Assembly: GCF_003342675.1 (NCBI RefSeq)
Contig: NZ_CP031148.1
Coordinates: 620,001 to 684,000 of the forward strand
Source of the DNA: Haloplanus rubicundus
GTDB taxonomy: Archaea > Halobacteriota > Halobacteria > Halobacteriales > Haloferacaceae
Reading direction: 5' to 3'
DNA: 64,000 bases
The notes under the pieces were generated by a model. It did not search any database. It was not told the origin of the DNA and saw only the letters and a list, made by a program, of their open reading frames with translations. A program made the position numbers and the translations under genes. Shown piece after piece: positions 8,188 to 17,200 of this stretch. Each line of letters opens with the position of its first letter. Position 1 is the stretch's first letter.

Positions 8188-9351
8188 TCAGGCCTCGATC
8201 CCCAGCGCCCGATTGGCCGCCAGCGCGCCGACCAGGACGGCGAGCAGACTCGCGACGAGACCGTAGGCCGCGACCCACCCCAGTCGACCGGCGAGCGTCC
8301 CCGTCACGCCGCTCCCGAGCGAACTCACGAGCAACACGACCGTCCGCACCAGCCCGAACCCGGTGCCGCGCTCGTCGGCGCCGAGATAGTCCATGAACCG
8401 GGAGTTGAGTACGCCCGGCCACGAGAGGCCGAGCCCCAGAAGCCCCGTCCCGGCGACGACGACCGCGAGACCGCCGTCCCCGAACAGGAAGCAGGCGTAG
8501 CCGGCGACGCCGGCGAGGAAGGCGGCGCCGAGAGTCCGGTCCCGGCCGAGCGCATCGGAGACCCACCCCAGCGACGGCGCCGCGACGAGCGTGATGGCGA
8601 AGACCACGCCGAAGAGGAAACTCGCCCGGCCGGTCCCCAGCCCGACGTGTTCGACGAGGAAGGTCGGGAAGAAGGAGGCGAAGGACTGCCAGGTGAAGAA
8701 GGCGATCATGGCCAGCAGAGTGGTGAAGGCGATGCTGGGGCGGGCGAGCATCGCCAGCAGTTCGGACGGATCGACGCCCAGTCCCGTCCGGTCGGGCTTC
8801 GTGGGCGGCGTCTCCGGCACCCGCCACGCGAACAGGACGAGCGCGACGGGGGCGACGACGGCGGGCACGAGCAGGCCGGCCCGCCAGCCGAACCGCGTGG
8901 CGACGGCGGCGCTCGCGACGGGGGCAACCAGGCCGGCACCCGACGCGCCGATTTCGTGGACGCCGAGCGCGCGACCGGTGTTCTCGAACCGGTCGGCGAG
9001 AAAGGAGGTGCCGGCGGTGAAGTAGAGGCCGGCGCTCGCACCGAGGGCGACGGCGCCGACGGCGAAGATCAGGATCCCCGTCGCGCTCGCGAGCAGGAGG
9101 CTCGTCGCCGCGATGCCGGCCATCGCGAACAGGACGACCCGTCGCTGGCCGATCCGGTCGGCGACGACGCCGCCCGGGAACTGAAACAGGGCGTAGGCGG
9201 CCCACATCCCCGAGAGCGCGAGGCCGACGGTCCCCGTCGAGACGCCGAACGCGTCGATGACGTCGGGCACCAGGGGACTCGGCGCCAGTCGGGCGACCAT
9301 CGTCACGAAGAAGGCGCCGGTCGTCACGCCGAGCAGGTCCCACCGTTTCAT
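8188..9351 (-). CDS. Major facilitator superfamily transporter
   Basis: 387 residues with about 12 transmembrane helices. MFS motif A is present between helices 2 and 3 (GGVVADRIGQRR, 60-71), with a degenerate copy in the second half (GWVSDALGRDR). Substrate cannot be inferred. It lies 18 bp downstream of a second MFS gene on the same strand, so the two are probably co-transcribed. The two proteins share only superfamily-level similarity by eye, so this is not a fresh duplication. Confidence 0.85.
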   Translation of the reverse strand: MKRWDLLGVTTGAFFVTMVARLAPSPLVPDVIDAFGVSTGTVGLALSGMWAAYALFQFPGGVVADRIGQRRVVLFAMAGIAATSLLLASATGILIFAVGAVALGASAGLYFTAGTSFLADRFENTGRALGVHEIGASGAGLVAPVASAAVATRFGWRAGLLVPAVVAPVALVLFAWRVPETPPTKPDRTGLGVDPSELLAMLARPSIAFTTLLAMIAFFTWQSFASFFPTFLVEHVGLGTGRASFLFGVVFAITLVAAPSLGWVSDALGRDRTLGAAFLAGVAGYACFLFGDGGLAVVVAGTGLLGLGLSWPGVLNSRFMDYLGADERGTGFGLVRTVVLLVSSLGSGVTGTLAGRLGWVAAYGLVASLLAVLVGALAANRALGIEA

Positions 9352-9369
9352 CGATGGGGTCGTCCCCCG

Positions 9370-10680
9370 CTACTCGCTTCGTTCTTGCGCTTGCGCTCGG
9401 TCGGAGCGCCGGGTCGTGGCCCACCAGTACCAGACCGAGCAGCCGAGCGCGACCAGCCCCATCGCCGCGGCGACGGCGAAGGCGGCCCGGTAGCCGAGCG
9501 CGGTGTACACCCGCGCGCCGTCGACGACGGCGCCCGTCCAGAAGGCGTCGAGGAGCCACCCCATCACCACCGGCAACGCCGCCACGCCGACGAACCCGAG
9601 GCTGTTGACCGCGCCGGTCGCCGACCCGCTGGCTTCGGCCGGGTGGCGGTCCTTGACCAGCGTGAGCGTGACGAAGCCCGCCCCGCCGACGAACGTCGCG
9701 CCGAAAAACACCGCCCCAGTGACGGGCAGCGGGGGGCGTCCGACGACGGCGAGCAACCCGTAGCCCGCGGCGAAACAGGCGCCCGCGGCGGCGACGATGG
9801 GAGCCCGGACGCCGAGGCGGTCCGACAGCCGCCCCATCGCGGGCGGGCCGAAGAGGAACCCGAGGTTGCCGACGAGGACGTACGTCGACGCCTGCCGGAC
9901 CGAGAGACCGTACCGGTCGACGAGAAAGGGGACGCCCCAGATGCCGAGGACGGTGAACGTCGTGCCGACAAAGGAGAGGAAGACGGCGCCGAGCACCCAC
10001 GTCAGCGGGTCGGCGAGCACCGTCTTGGCGTGGTCGGCCGCCTCCCGAAACGAGGTTTCCGATGGCGGCGAGGCTCCCTCGATGGGTGGGAGGCCGGCGT
10101 CCGCCGGGGTGTCGCGTACCCCGGCGAAGACGGCCACGGCCGAGCCGAGGCCGACGACGCCCACGGCCGCGAGCGTCGTCCGCCACCCGAATTCGGCGAC
10201 CCCGACTGCGAGCGGTGTGGTGGCCAGGATGCCGCCGATCCCCGCCATCGCCGAGGTGACGCCGGTGATCGTCGCGAACTCGTCGGTCCGGTACCAGTTC
10301 GCGCAGTACCGGAGCGTCGAGATGTAGATGACGCTCCCGCCGAGACCGATGATCGACCGCGAGGCAAAGGCGAGGACGTAGCCGTCGCTGGCGGCGAACG
10401 CGACGACGCCCGCGCTCATGAGCAGGGTCCCCACCGCCGCGACCCGGCGGGTCCCGAAGCGGTCGGCAAACACTCCCGCGGGCACCTGCAACAGCGCGTA
10501 GATGTAGAACAGCGAGGAGTGAAGTACGCCGAGTTCGGTCCCGGTGGTGTCGAACGCCCGCATCAGGTCGTCGGCGATGACCGACGTCGACACCCGGTGG
10601 AAGCTGAACAGCGCGAATCCCGTGGCGAGGACGACCCAGCCGATCCAGCGGCGCCGTCGCGGATTCGTCCATACCGACAT
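9370..10680 (-). CDS. Major facilitator superfamily transporter, nitrate/sugar-phosphate-porter-like
   Basis: 436 residues, about 12 transmembrane helices, motif A at about 69-80 (GVFADRFGTRRV), and a second-half copy GRLSDRLGVRAP. The first-helix segment FALFSFHRVSTSVIADDL resembles transporters of the anion/glycerol-3-phosphate type, but substrate is unknown. Start at ATG 10680; the in-frame extension upstream is not hydrophobic and crosses the divergent promoter. It is first in a two-gene MFS unit and diverges from the PhoU/RCK gene, sharing a 95-bp intergenic region. Confidence 0.82.
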   Translation of the reverse strand: MSVWTNPRRRRWIGWVVLATGFALFSFHRVSTSVIADDLMRAFDTTGTELGVLHSSLFYIYALLQVPAGVFADRFGTRRVAAVGTLLMSAGVVAFAASDGYVLAFASRSIIGLGGSVIYISTLRYCANWYRTDEFATITGVTSAMAGIGGILATTPLAVGVAEFGWRTTLAAVGVVGLGSAVAVFAGVRDTPADAGLPPIEGASPPSETSFREAADHAKTVLADPLTWVLGAVFLSFVGTTFTVLGIWGVPFLVDRYGLSVRQASTYVLVGNLGFLFGPPAMGRLSDRLGVRAPIVAAAGACFAAGYGLLAVVGRPPLPVTGAVFFGATFVGGAGFVTLTLVKDRHPAEASGSATGAVNSLGFVGVAALPVVMGWLLDAFWTGAVVDGARVYTALGYRAAFAVAAAMGLVALGCSVWYWWATTRRSDRAQAQERSE

Positions 10681-10775
10681 CCCTCCGGCGACGTTGCCCC
10701 GATGGCGGCAATAACCCATCGATGGGGCGACCTCGCCCCGGACGTTTTTATCGCCACGGCGCGGGAGTCCCACGT

Positions 10776-11981
10776 ATGGACCCTGGGGACGTGGAGTACG
10801 AGCCGATAAGCGTGAAGGCCGTCCTCGCGGAGATGAAGGACACGGCCGAACTCCTCATCGACCTCTCGTACTCGGCGGTACTCCACGGGAGCGACGAGGT
10901 AGCGGCGGAGGTGCTGGAACTCGAAGAGCGGATGGACGTGTTGCAGATGCAGGCACGGATGAGCCTCCTGATGGCCGCCCGGAGCCCGGAGGACGCGGAA
11001 GCGTTGGCGCCCGTCCTCGGCGTCGTCGGCGCCGCCGAGAAGATCAGCGACGCCGCCGGCGACATCGCCAAGATAGTGCTGGAGGACATCGGCATCCCCG
11101 AGGCGATGCGGACGGCGATTCCGGAGGCCGTCGAGACGGTGGTCCGGGCACAGGTCGCCTCCGACTCCGACTACCGCGACGTGTCGCTCGGCGACTGCAA
11201 CCTCGAAACGGAGACGGGCGTCCGCGTCATCGCCATCCGGCGGGCGGGTGAGTGGATCGTCAACCCCGACCGGACGACGACGTTCGAGGCCGACGACGTG
11301 GCCCTGCTCCGCGGGACGGAGACGGCGCTGTCGACGGTGTACGAGGCCGTCACCGGCGACGCGTACGACCCGCCCGAACCGGTCGACTCCTCCATCGACG
11401 ACCTGGACCGTGCCGTCGACTCCATCGTCCTGATGAAGAACATGAGCGAACTCGCGGTGGATCTGGCCTACGGCGCCGTCCTCTTCGACAGCGAGGGCGT
11501 CGCCGAGGAGGTGGTCGAACTCGAAGCCGAGGTGGACGCCCTGAAATCGCGGTTCGAGGCGTGGGTGTTGCGCGCCGCGCCGCGGGTCGAGGACCCCATC
11601 ACCCTCCGGGGGCTGGTGCATCTCGCGAGCGCGACGGAGGTGATCAGCGACGCCGCCTTAGAGATCAGCGAGGGCGTCCTCCGGGGACTCGATACCCACC
11701 CCGTCGTCGCCGCCGCGGTGGAGGAGTCCGACGAGGTGATCGTCCGCCTCACCGTCGCCGCCGGGAGCCAGTTGGCCGACGCGTCGCTCGGCGAACTCGA
11801 AGTCAAGACGGCGACGGGGATGCGCGTGATCGCCGTGCGCCGCGGCGACGGGGACTGGGTCGTCTCGCCCGGCCCGGAGACGGCGGTCCGCGACGGCGAC
11901 GTGCTCATCGCGAAGGGGACACGTGCGGGTGCGGGCCGGCTCGCCGACCTCGCGGGCGCAGACGATCCGATCGACGCCTGA
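10776..11981 (+). CDS. Tandemly duplicated PhoU-like / RCK-C (TrkA-C) protein
   Basis: 401 residues made of two copies of the same unit. PhoU-like helical segments lie at about 13-105 and 214-305 (compare DLSYSAVLHGSDEVAAEVLELE with DLAYGAVLFDSEGVAEEVVELE), each followed by an RCK-C/TrkA-C fold ending TGVRVIAIRR (147-156) and TGMRVIAVRR (347-356). RCK-C domains bind cyclic dinucleotides or other ligands and gate potassium transport; PhoU-type helices bind membrane transporters. There is no membrane segment, so it is likely a soluble regulator of a transporter encoded elsewhere. Start at ATG 10776; TTTTTATC box about 28 bp upstream. Confidence 0.8.
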   Translation: MDPGDVEYEPISVKAVLAEMKDTAELLIDLSYSAVLHGSDEVAAEVLELEERMDVLQMQARMSLLMAARSPEDAEALAPVLGVVGAAEKISDAAGDIAKIVLEDIGIPEAMRTAIPEAVETVVRAQVASDSDYRDVSLGDCNLETETGVRVIAIRRAGEWIVNPDRTTTFEADDVALLRGTETALSTVYEAVTGDAYDPPEPVDSSIDDLDRAVDSIVLMKNMSELAVDLAYGAVLFDSEGVAEEVVELEAEVDALKSRFEAWVLRAAPRVEDPITLRGLVHLASATEVISDAALEISEGVLRGLDTHPVVAAAVEESDEVIVRLTVAAGSQLADASLGELEVKTATGMRVIAVRRGDGDWVVSPGPETAVRDGDVLIAKGTRAGAGRLADLAGADDPIDA

Positions 11982-12272
11982 TTACAGTTCCCGCGTGACC
12001 CGATACGCCGTCACGAGCGTCAGGGCCGCGGCCACGAGCAGCGCCGTCGCCGACGCGAGAACGAACCCGAGGAGCAGAAACCAGCCCTCGGGGCCGATTC
12101 CGGGATACCGCTGTGTCCCGCCCACCGGGCCGACCAACTCGAAGACGCGGACGAGGTAGACGGAAACGGCGAGGGCGACACCGGCGACGACGCCGACGAG
12201 TGCGTTTCGGCGCACCTCCAGGGCGTCGAGGAGCCCCGCCGACGGAGGGCGCGCAGGTGTCTCGTCGCTCAC
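11982..12272 (-). CDS. Small two-helix membrane protein, haloarchaeal, unknown
   Basis: 96 residues from a GTG start (VSDETPARPP), with hydrophobic helices at about 23-47 and 63-90 joined by a Gly/Pro loop. GTG 12272 was chosen because a TTTGATC box sits about 25 bp upstream and no ATG lies nearby in frame. The stop abuts the stop of the convergent PhoU/RCK gene with no spacer. I recall similar short proteins in haloarchaea but no function. Confidence 0.6.
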   Translation of the reverse strand: MSDETPARPPSAGLLDALEVRRNALVGVVAGVALAVSVYLVRVFELVGPVGGTQRYPGIGPEGWFLLLGFVLASATALLVAAALTLVTAYRVTREL

Positions 12273-12398
12273 GACCACCCCTTCGGGGGCCACGATCAAA
12301 GGCGCGTCGTTGTGTCGCCGGGCATCCGTCCGGCGTCGGGCGAGTACGCGCCACTCGCGACCGAACCGCTCAAAGGGGACGAGTTCGTGGGTCGAACA

Positions 12399-13355
12399 AT
12401 GACTTCGGTGGGAACCGCGGACGCGTCGCCGGGGACGGTCGATACGGGCCGTCTCGAGGTCGGCGAGACCCGCGACGGCAGTACGTTCGGCCTCCCCGTC
12501 GCCGTCGTGGAGGGGGCCCGCGACGGCAAGACGCTCTACATCCAGGCGGCCAGCGACGGCGACGAACTCAACGGCGTCGGCGTCGTTCAGCGCGTCGTCC
12601 CGCGGATCGACCCCGACGAACTCGCGGGGACGGTGATCGTCGTCGGCGTCGTCAACTACCACGCGTTCCAGGTGGCCGAACACCGGAACCCCATCGACGA
12701 CACGAAGATGAACCGGGCCTACCCCGGCGACGAGAACGGCACGTCGAGCGAGCGTATCGCCGCTGCCACCTACGACGTGGCGCGGGACGCGGACCTCGTG
12801 CTCGACCTCCATCAGGGATCGACCAGCCGGATGATCGACGAGGTGCGTGTCCGGTGTGGCCGCCGCCATCGCCTCCACTCCAAGTGTCTCGACCTCGCGA
12901 AGACGTTCGGCTGTGGCTACGTCCTCGACCAGAAGGGGCCGGACGGCCAACTCGCCCGCGTCGCCCCCTCCGACGGCGTGCCGGCGGTCGACCCCGAACT
13001 CGGCGGTGCCGTCGGCTGGGACGAGGAGAGCATCGCCAAGGGCGTCGAGGGCGTGTTCAACGTCCTCCGCGGCTACGATTTCCTCCCCGGAGATGCGGGG
13101 CTCGAACCCCAGACGCGCGCGAAGGCGTTCGACCAGTACGGCTCGCCGGTCGGCGGCCTCGTCCGGTTCCACCACGACCTCGGCGACCGCGTGAGCGCCG
13201 ACGAGACGCTGTTCGAGGTGACCGACGTGTTCGGCGAGCTGAAAGCCCGGATCACCGCCGACAACGACGGCATCTTCTGGCGGAGTCGTCGCCTCCCGCA
13301 GGTCGCCACCGGCGAGTACGTCTGCTCGGTGGGCAAGACCGTCGACACGTACTAG
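12399..13355 (+). CDS. Succinylglutamate desuccinylase/aspartoacylase-family metallo-hydrolase, variant site
   Basis: 318 residues. The family is a zinc carboxypeptidase-fold hydrolase that deacylates amino acids. The first zinc motif, usually HGxE, reads SDGDE (52-56) so His is replaced by Asp53, while Glu56 and the third ligand in DLHQG (His138) are intact, as is the MNRAYPGD substrate motif (104-111). The C-terminal 90 residues form a beta-barrel domain (GGLVRFHHDLGDRV). The threonine-synthase-like gene starts 3 bp after the stop, so the pair is an operon. Start at ATG 12399 after a poorly conserved extension. Confidence 0.75.
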   Translation: MTSVGTADASPGTVDTGRLEVGETRDGSTFGLPVAVVEGARDGKTLYIQAASDGDELNGVGVVQRVVPRIDPDELAGTVIVVGVVNYHAFQVAEHRNPIDDTKMNRAYPGDENGTSSERIAAATYDVARDADLVLDLHQGSTSRMIDEVRVRCGRRHRLHSKCLDLAKTFGCGYVLDQKGPDGQLARVAPSDGVPAVDPELGGAVGWDEESIAKGVEGVFNVLRGYDFLPGDAGLEPQTRAKAFDQYGSPVGGLVRFHHDLGDRVSADETLFEVTDVFGELKARITADNDGIFWRSRRLPQVATGEYVCSVGKTVDTY

Positions 13356-13357
13356 CC

Positions 13358-14437
13358 GTGTCCGCCGACCTCGTCTGCTCCGTCTGTGACCGCACCTACG
13401 CCGACCGCTGGCGCTGCAGCTGTGGCGCGCCACTGGAGTTCGCGTCCGAACCGCGTCCCGACGGGCCGGCGCCCGACTTCTCGGCGTTCGACTCCCGGCG
13501 CGGCCTGTGGGCGTTCTCCGAGTTCCTCCCAGTCGCCCGGCACGTCACGCTGGGGGAGGGGTTCACCCCGCTGGTCGACGCCCCCGAGTGGGACGCGACG
13601 TTCAAACTGGAGTACGTCTCGCCCACGGGGAGTTTCAAGGACCGCGGTGCGGCGACCGTCGTCTCGCGGGCGGTCGAACGCGGCGCCGACCGAGTCGTCG
13701 AGGACTCCTCCGGCAACGCGGGCGCGGCCATCGCTGCCTACGCCGCTCGCGCGGGCCTCGATGCCGACATCTACGTCCCGGTGTCCGTCACGGCCGCGAA
13801 GCGGCGGGCCATCGAGGCCGTCGGGGCACGCGTCGTCGAGGTGGCAGGGGACCGCGAGACGGTGGCCGCGGCCTGTCGGAACGTCGTCGAGGCGAGCGAG
13901 GAACGGCGTTCCTCGCTCGCCTGGTACGCTAGCCACGCCTGGAACCCCGCCTTCTTCGCGGGGACGGCGACGTTCGGCATCGAACTCGCCGCCCAGCGCG
14001 ACTGGTCGGTCCCGGACGCCGTCGTCGTCCCCCTCGGTCACGGTACGTTGCTTCTCGGAGCCTATCGGGGGTTCCGAGCGCTCGTCGAGGCCGGCTGGAC
14101 CGACCGGATGCCCCGACTGCTGGCGGTGCAGGCGGCGGGGTACGCGCCGGTCGCGGGTCACCTGGGGCCGGAGACCAACGACCTCGCGGACGGGATTCAG
14201 GTACGCGAGCCGGTGCGCCGTGAGGCCGTCGTGGACGCCATCGACGCGACCGACGGCGACGCCGTCGCGGTGTCGAGCGACGCCGTTGCCCGGGCACGCG
14301 ACGCGCTTCTGGCGCGCGGTTTCGACGTGGAACCGACCGCCGCGGCGGCCGTCGCGGGGCTCCGGGAGTATCGCGACCGGGGCGTCCTCGAAGGCGGGAC
14401 CGATGTCGTCGTTCCGCTCACCGGCCGCGGGAAGTAG
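13358..14437 (+). CDS. Threonine synthase-like PLP enzyme with N-terminal zinc ribbon
   Basis: 359 residues from GTG 13358, two bases after the stop of the AstE-like gene. An N-terminal ribbon (C7, C10, C20, C22) precedes the fold-type II PLP domain. Lys94 in SPTGSFKDRG is the expected Schiff-base lysine, SSGNAG (118-123) binds the cofactor side, and PLGHGTLLLGAYRGF is the glycine-rich phosphate loop. Archaeal threonine synthases have this layout; a related beta-eliminating enzyme is also possible. Coupling to an amino-acid deacylase suggests a shared amino-acid substrate pathway, which is inference. Confidence 0.75.
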   Translation: MSADLVCSVCDRTYADRWRCSCGAPLEFASEPRPDGPAPDFSAFDSRRGLWAFSEFLPVARHVTLGEGFTPLVDAPEWDATFKLEYVSPTGSFKDRGAATVVSRAVERGADRVVEDSSGNAGAAIAAYAARAGLDADIYVPVSVTAAKRRAIEAVGARVVEVAGDRETVAAACRNVVEASEERRSSLAWYASHAWNPAFFAGTATFGIELAAQRDWSVPDAVVVPLGHGTLLLGAYRGFRALVEAGWTDRMPRLLAVQAAGYAPVAGHLGPETNDLADGIQVREPVRREAVVDAIDATDGDAVAVSSDAVARARDALLARGFDVEPTAAAAVAGLREYRDRGVLEGGTDVVVPLTGRGK

Positions 14438-14653
14438 TCATCTGATCTCGTCGATGGCGACGAAGGCGTCGTCGCTCGCCGTGATCCACGCCGTGAGCCG
14501 CTCTCCGTCGTCGACTACGGAGGGAAAGATCGTACACTGTTCGCCGTCGCTACCGACGGCTTCGATGGTGTGGTCGAGCGTGTACGTCGGCCAGCGGTCG
14601 AGCGCGGAGGTGTCCGCCGCGACGGGTGGCTCCCCCTCGTCGGCCGAACTCAC
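14438..14653 (-). CDS. Short haloarchaeal protein (DUF7511-like)
   Basis: 71 residues, acidic, ending TAWITASDDAFVAIDEIR, a pattern I recall from the short haloarchaeal DUF7511 group. It has no membrane segment or metal motif. Its stop directly abuts the stop of the convergent threonine-synthase-like gene. It lies 129 bp downstream of tiaS on the same strand, separated by competing hairpins (14740-14765). Family name is from memory. Confidence 0.55.
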   Translation of the reverse strand: MSSADEGEPPVAADTSALDRWPTYTLDHTIEAVGSDGEQCTIFPSVVDDGERLTAWITASDDAFVAIDEIR

Positions 14654-14739
14654 GGCACTGCCCTCCCGGTCCGTGCGGGTCGATCACACATCACAGTCGA
14701 CGCGAGGCGCGCATCCGGCTTGGCTATTCACTGATTACT

Positions 14740-14765
14740 ACGGGTTAACGACCCGTTGAACGGGT
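14740..14765 (-). other. Three-arm alternating hairpin between tiaS and the DUF7511-like gene
   Basis: Arms ACGGGT (14740-14745), ACCCGT (14751-14756) and ACGGGT (14760-14765) allow the middle arm to pair with either flank through perfect 6-bp stems with 5- and 3-nt loops. It sits 18 bp past the tiaS stop on the minus strand. It may aid termination or RNA processing; there is no adjacent T-tract. Confidence 0.4.
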
Positions 14766-14782
14766 TCAGTCGTGGCCTACCG

Positions 14783-16033
14783 TCACCGTTCGGGGTGGGT
14801 CGGTGCGTCGAAACCGCCGCGAACGAGCGGTTGGGCGACGTGTCGGCGGGCACACGGCGGCACCTCGTACCACCCCGGATCGAGCGTCCGGTCGAGCGGT
14901 CGCTCCACGCGGCCGGGGGCCGTCGTCCCGCAGTCGCGACACCGGTAGCCTTGCTCGCGGCCAGCGCTCTCCATCGACCGGCCGCAGTCGGGGCAGGTCG
15001 GAACGACCCGTTCGGTCCGCACCAGTTCTCTGAGGACGAACTTCTCCAGCTTGAGCGTCCCGTTGCCAACCTCGCCACAGACCGTCACGCGGTCGCCGGG
15101 GCGGAGACGCCGCACCCGGTCCCGGAACCGTTTGGTCGGCTCGAACGCCACACACGGGAGGGTCGCGTCGCCGTCGCGGATCGACAGGTGGACGTGCCCG
15201 CCCGCCCGCGTCTCCGGCGCGTCGTCGACGACGCCGTCGACCCGGTACGCGCGGCCGTCCTCGACGGACGCTGCGGTCCCCGGGCGGAGGTGGGCGTCCG
15301 TTCCCTGGTTGGTGCGGTACGTGACCGCCCGTGCGACGGGTTCGCTCTCGATATTCGCCGCTACCGCGCGGACCGTCGCGGGGTCGTCGCCGCGGATCCC
15401 GTAGAGGATCGGTCCCGGTGCCGCCGGCACGCAGACGAGTTCGTCCTCGACCCGGTCCACCGTGTCCCAGGCGTCGGGGTAGGCCGCCTCGGCCGCCGCG
15501 AACGCACTCTCGCGGTCCACGTCGCGGGGCGTCCCGCACCGTTCTAGGTCCCGGTAGGCGATCCGTTCGTAGGTCCAGTCGTCGAAGGCGCGGTCGGCGC
15601 CGACGGCCGCGAGGGCGCCGATCCGGCCCCGGCCGCCGTGGTGGCGGTAACCCAGCCGATCCAGGAGGGCGCGCGTCTCGTCGACCCCGAGTTTCTCGTG
15701 GAGCGCCCGGCGGGCGAAGTCGGCGACGGCGTCCGGCACCGACGCGTCCGCGACGACGACACCCGGGTCCGTCCGCGGGTCGTCGGTTTCGGCCAGCCGG
15801 TCGACGGCCGCGACGGCGAGGGCGAACGCCCGGTCCGGGTCGAGGTCCGTCTCGATGCAGAGGGCGGCGTTGCCCCGCGTCTTGTACTCGACGGCGGGGT
15901 TGAGACGGATCAGGAGGCGGCGCTCGACGGTCCCGCCGGCCGCCTCGATGGCGTCGGCCACGCGGGCCGCCACGTACGTCGTACACATCCCGTGCTCGCG
16001 GGAGTCGGTGTCGTCGAGGCCGACGAGGGTCAC
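14783..16033 (-). CDS. tiaS: tRNA(Ile2) 2-agmatinylcytidine synthetase TiaS
   Basis: 416 residues, the family's usual size. TiaS attaches agmatine to C34 of tRNA-Ile2 so that it reads AUA. The N-terminal VGLDDTDS (4-11) motif and MCTTY are diagnostic; the central part carries the TiaS kinase-like and FLD regions (RIGALAAVGA, DDWTYE). An OB-fold follows (about 255-340), and a C-terminal zinc ribbon has CPDC and CRDC. Start is GTG 16033 directly before the LDDTDS strand; no ATG is suitably placed. No obvious operon partner. Confidence 0.9.
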   Translation of the reverse strand: MTLVGLDDTDSREHGMCTTYVAARVADAIEAAGGTVERRLLIRLNPAVEYKTRGNAALCIETDLDPDRAFALAVAAVDRLAETDDPRTDPGVVVADASVPDAVADFARRALHEKLGVDETRALLDRLGYRHHGGRGRIGALAAVGADRAFDDWTYERIAYRDLERCGTPRDVDRESAFAAAEAAYPDAWDTVDRVEDELVCVPAAPGPILYGIRGDDPATVRAVAANIESEPVARAVTYRTNQGTDAHLRPGTAASVEDGRAYRVDGVVDDAPETRAGGHVHLSIRDGDATLPCVAFEPTKRFRDRVRRLRPGDRVTVCGEVGNGTLKLEKFVLRELVRTERVVPTCPDCGRSMESAGREQGYRCRDCGTTAPGRVERPLDRTLDPGWYEVPPCARRHVAQPLVRGGFDAPTHPER

Positions 16034-16185
16034 AGGGGGTGTAGGCGGACGGCCGGTGATAAGCGCTGTCGTCGCCCCCGTCTCGCGGTGGGGTCGCGCC
16101 GGCGTGGGTCGTCTCCGCCAATCGACGGACGTGATACGGATGCCCGACACAACTTATATATGTGACGGAGCGCTTACCTCCCGCT

Positions 16186-17157
16186 ATGTCACGGTCAGCA
16201 CTGGTCGGAAACGTCACTGCGATGCTGCAGGACGCGGGCTTCGTGGTGAGCGACCGGTGTTCGATCCGCCCCAAGAGCTTCGACCTGGCGGCCCGGCGCG
16301 GCGACGACCTGCTGTTGGTGAAGATTCTCGCCAACGTCGATAGCCTCGACGCCGAAACCGGGACCGAGATGCGCCGCCTCGGCTCCTACCTCTCGGCGAC
16401 GCCGCTGGTCATCGGCCTGCGCACCCGCGACGAGGACCTGAAACCAGAGGTGGTCTACTTCCGCCACGGCGTGCCCGCGATCAACCCCGACACCGCCTTC
16501 GACCTGTTCGTCGAGAACGTCCCGCCGCTCATCTACGCGGCGCCCGGCGGCCTCTACGTCAACATCGACGGCGACTTGCTCGCGGACGAACGCGAGGAGC
16601 GCGGCTGGAGCCTCGGTCGGCTGGCGACCGAACTCGGCGTCTCCCGGCGCACCGTCTCGAAGTACGAGGACGGCATGAACGCCAGCATCGAGGTGGCGAT
16701 CAAGCTCGAGGAGCTGTTCGACCAGCCCTTCAGCGACCCCGTGAACGTGCTGGAGGGCGCCGATGCGGTGCGGGACGCGGAGCCGACGCCCCAGGACCCC
16801 GCCCTCGACCCCGAGGAGGATCACGTCCTCGCCGTCCTCGCCCGCGTCGGCTTCACCGTCCACCCGACGAACCGCGCGCCCTTCACCGCCGTCAGCGAGG
16901 ACGGCGACCACGAGATCGAGAACCTGCTCACCGGCCACTCGGCCTTCACCCGGAGCGCGGAGAAACGCGCCCGGATCATGTCCTCGCTCGGCGAAGTCAC
17001 CCGCACGCGGTCGGTCTATGTCACCGAAGAACGCGAGAAGCGGGACGCCATCGAGGGGACGGCGCTCGTGAGCCAGGAGGAACTCGCGGCGCTCCGGGAC
17101 GCCGACGACCTGCGCGACCTGATCCTCGAACGCGCACGGGCGCCCGCCGAGAGCTAA
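16186..17157 (+). CDS. Archaeal XRE-type HTH transcriptional regulator (HTH cro/C1 with N-terminal domain)
   Basis: 323 residues. Residues 1 to about 115 form an alpha/beta domain with a nuclease-like look ([19 protein letters not shown], 32-50). A cro/C1 helix-turn-helix follows (about 133-178; [20 protein letters not shown]), and the C-terminal third is unique. This order and length match the conserved archaeal 'putative HTH-type transcriptional regulatory protein' family; targets are unknown. Start at ATG 16186 with a clear CTTATATA box at about 16153-16160, 26-33 bp upstream, fitting a leaderless mRNA. Confidence 0.85.
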   Translation: MSRSALVGNVTAMLQDAGFVVSDRCSIRPKSFDLAARRGDDLLLVKILANVDSLDAETGTEMRRLGSYLSATPLVIGLRTRDEDLKPEVVYFRHGVPAINPDTAFDLFVENVPPLIYAAPGGLYVNIDGDLLADEREERGWSLGRLATELGVSRRTVSKYEDGMNASIEVAIKLEELFDQPFSDPVNVLEGADAVRDAEPTPQDPALDPEEDHVLAVLARVGFTVHPTNRAPFTAVSEDGDHEIENLLTGHSAFTRSAEKRARIMSSLGEVTRTRSVYVTEEREKRDAIEGTALVSQEELAALRDADDLRDLILERARAPAES

Positions 17158-17200
17158 CCGAAGACGAAAGATTTTGCGCGCCCGCGCCGACACCCCGTCC

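Noticed and set aside
8173-10809. Long open frame (over 870 codons) on the plus strand across the two MFS genes
   Set aside because: It is rich in Arg/Gly/Asp/His low-complexity sequence and lies antisense to two well-supported membrane proteins; high GC makes stop codons rare on the opposite strand. Many similar antisense frames (for example 1829-3130, 7805-10711, 19919-21457, 61277-63394) were left out for the same reason.
12113-13357. N-terminal extension of the threonine-synthase-like gene by more than 400 residues
   Set aside because: The extension is an Arg/Pro-rich out-of-frame shadow of the AstE-like gene; the zinc ribbon at GTG 13358 is the natural start.
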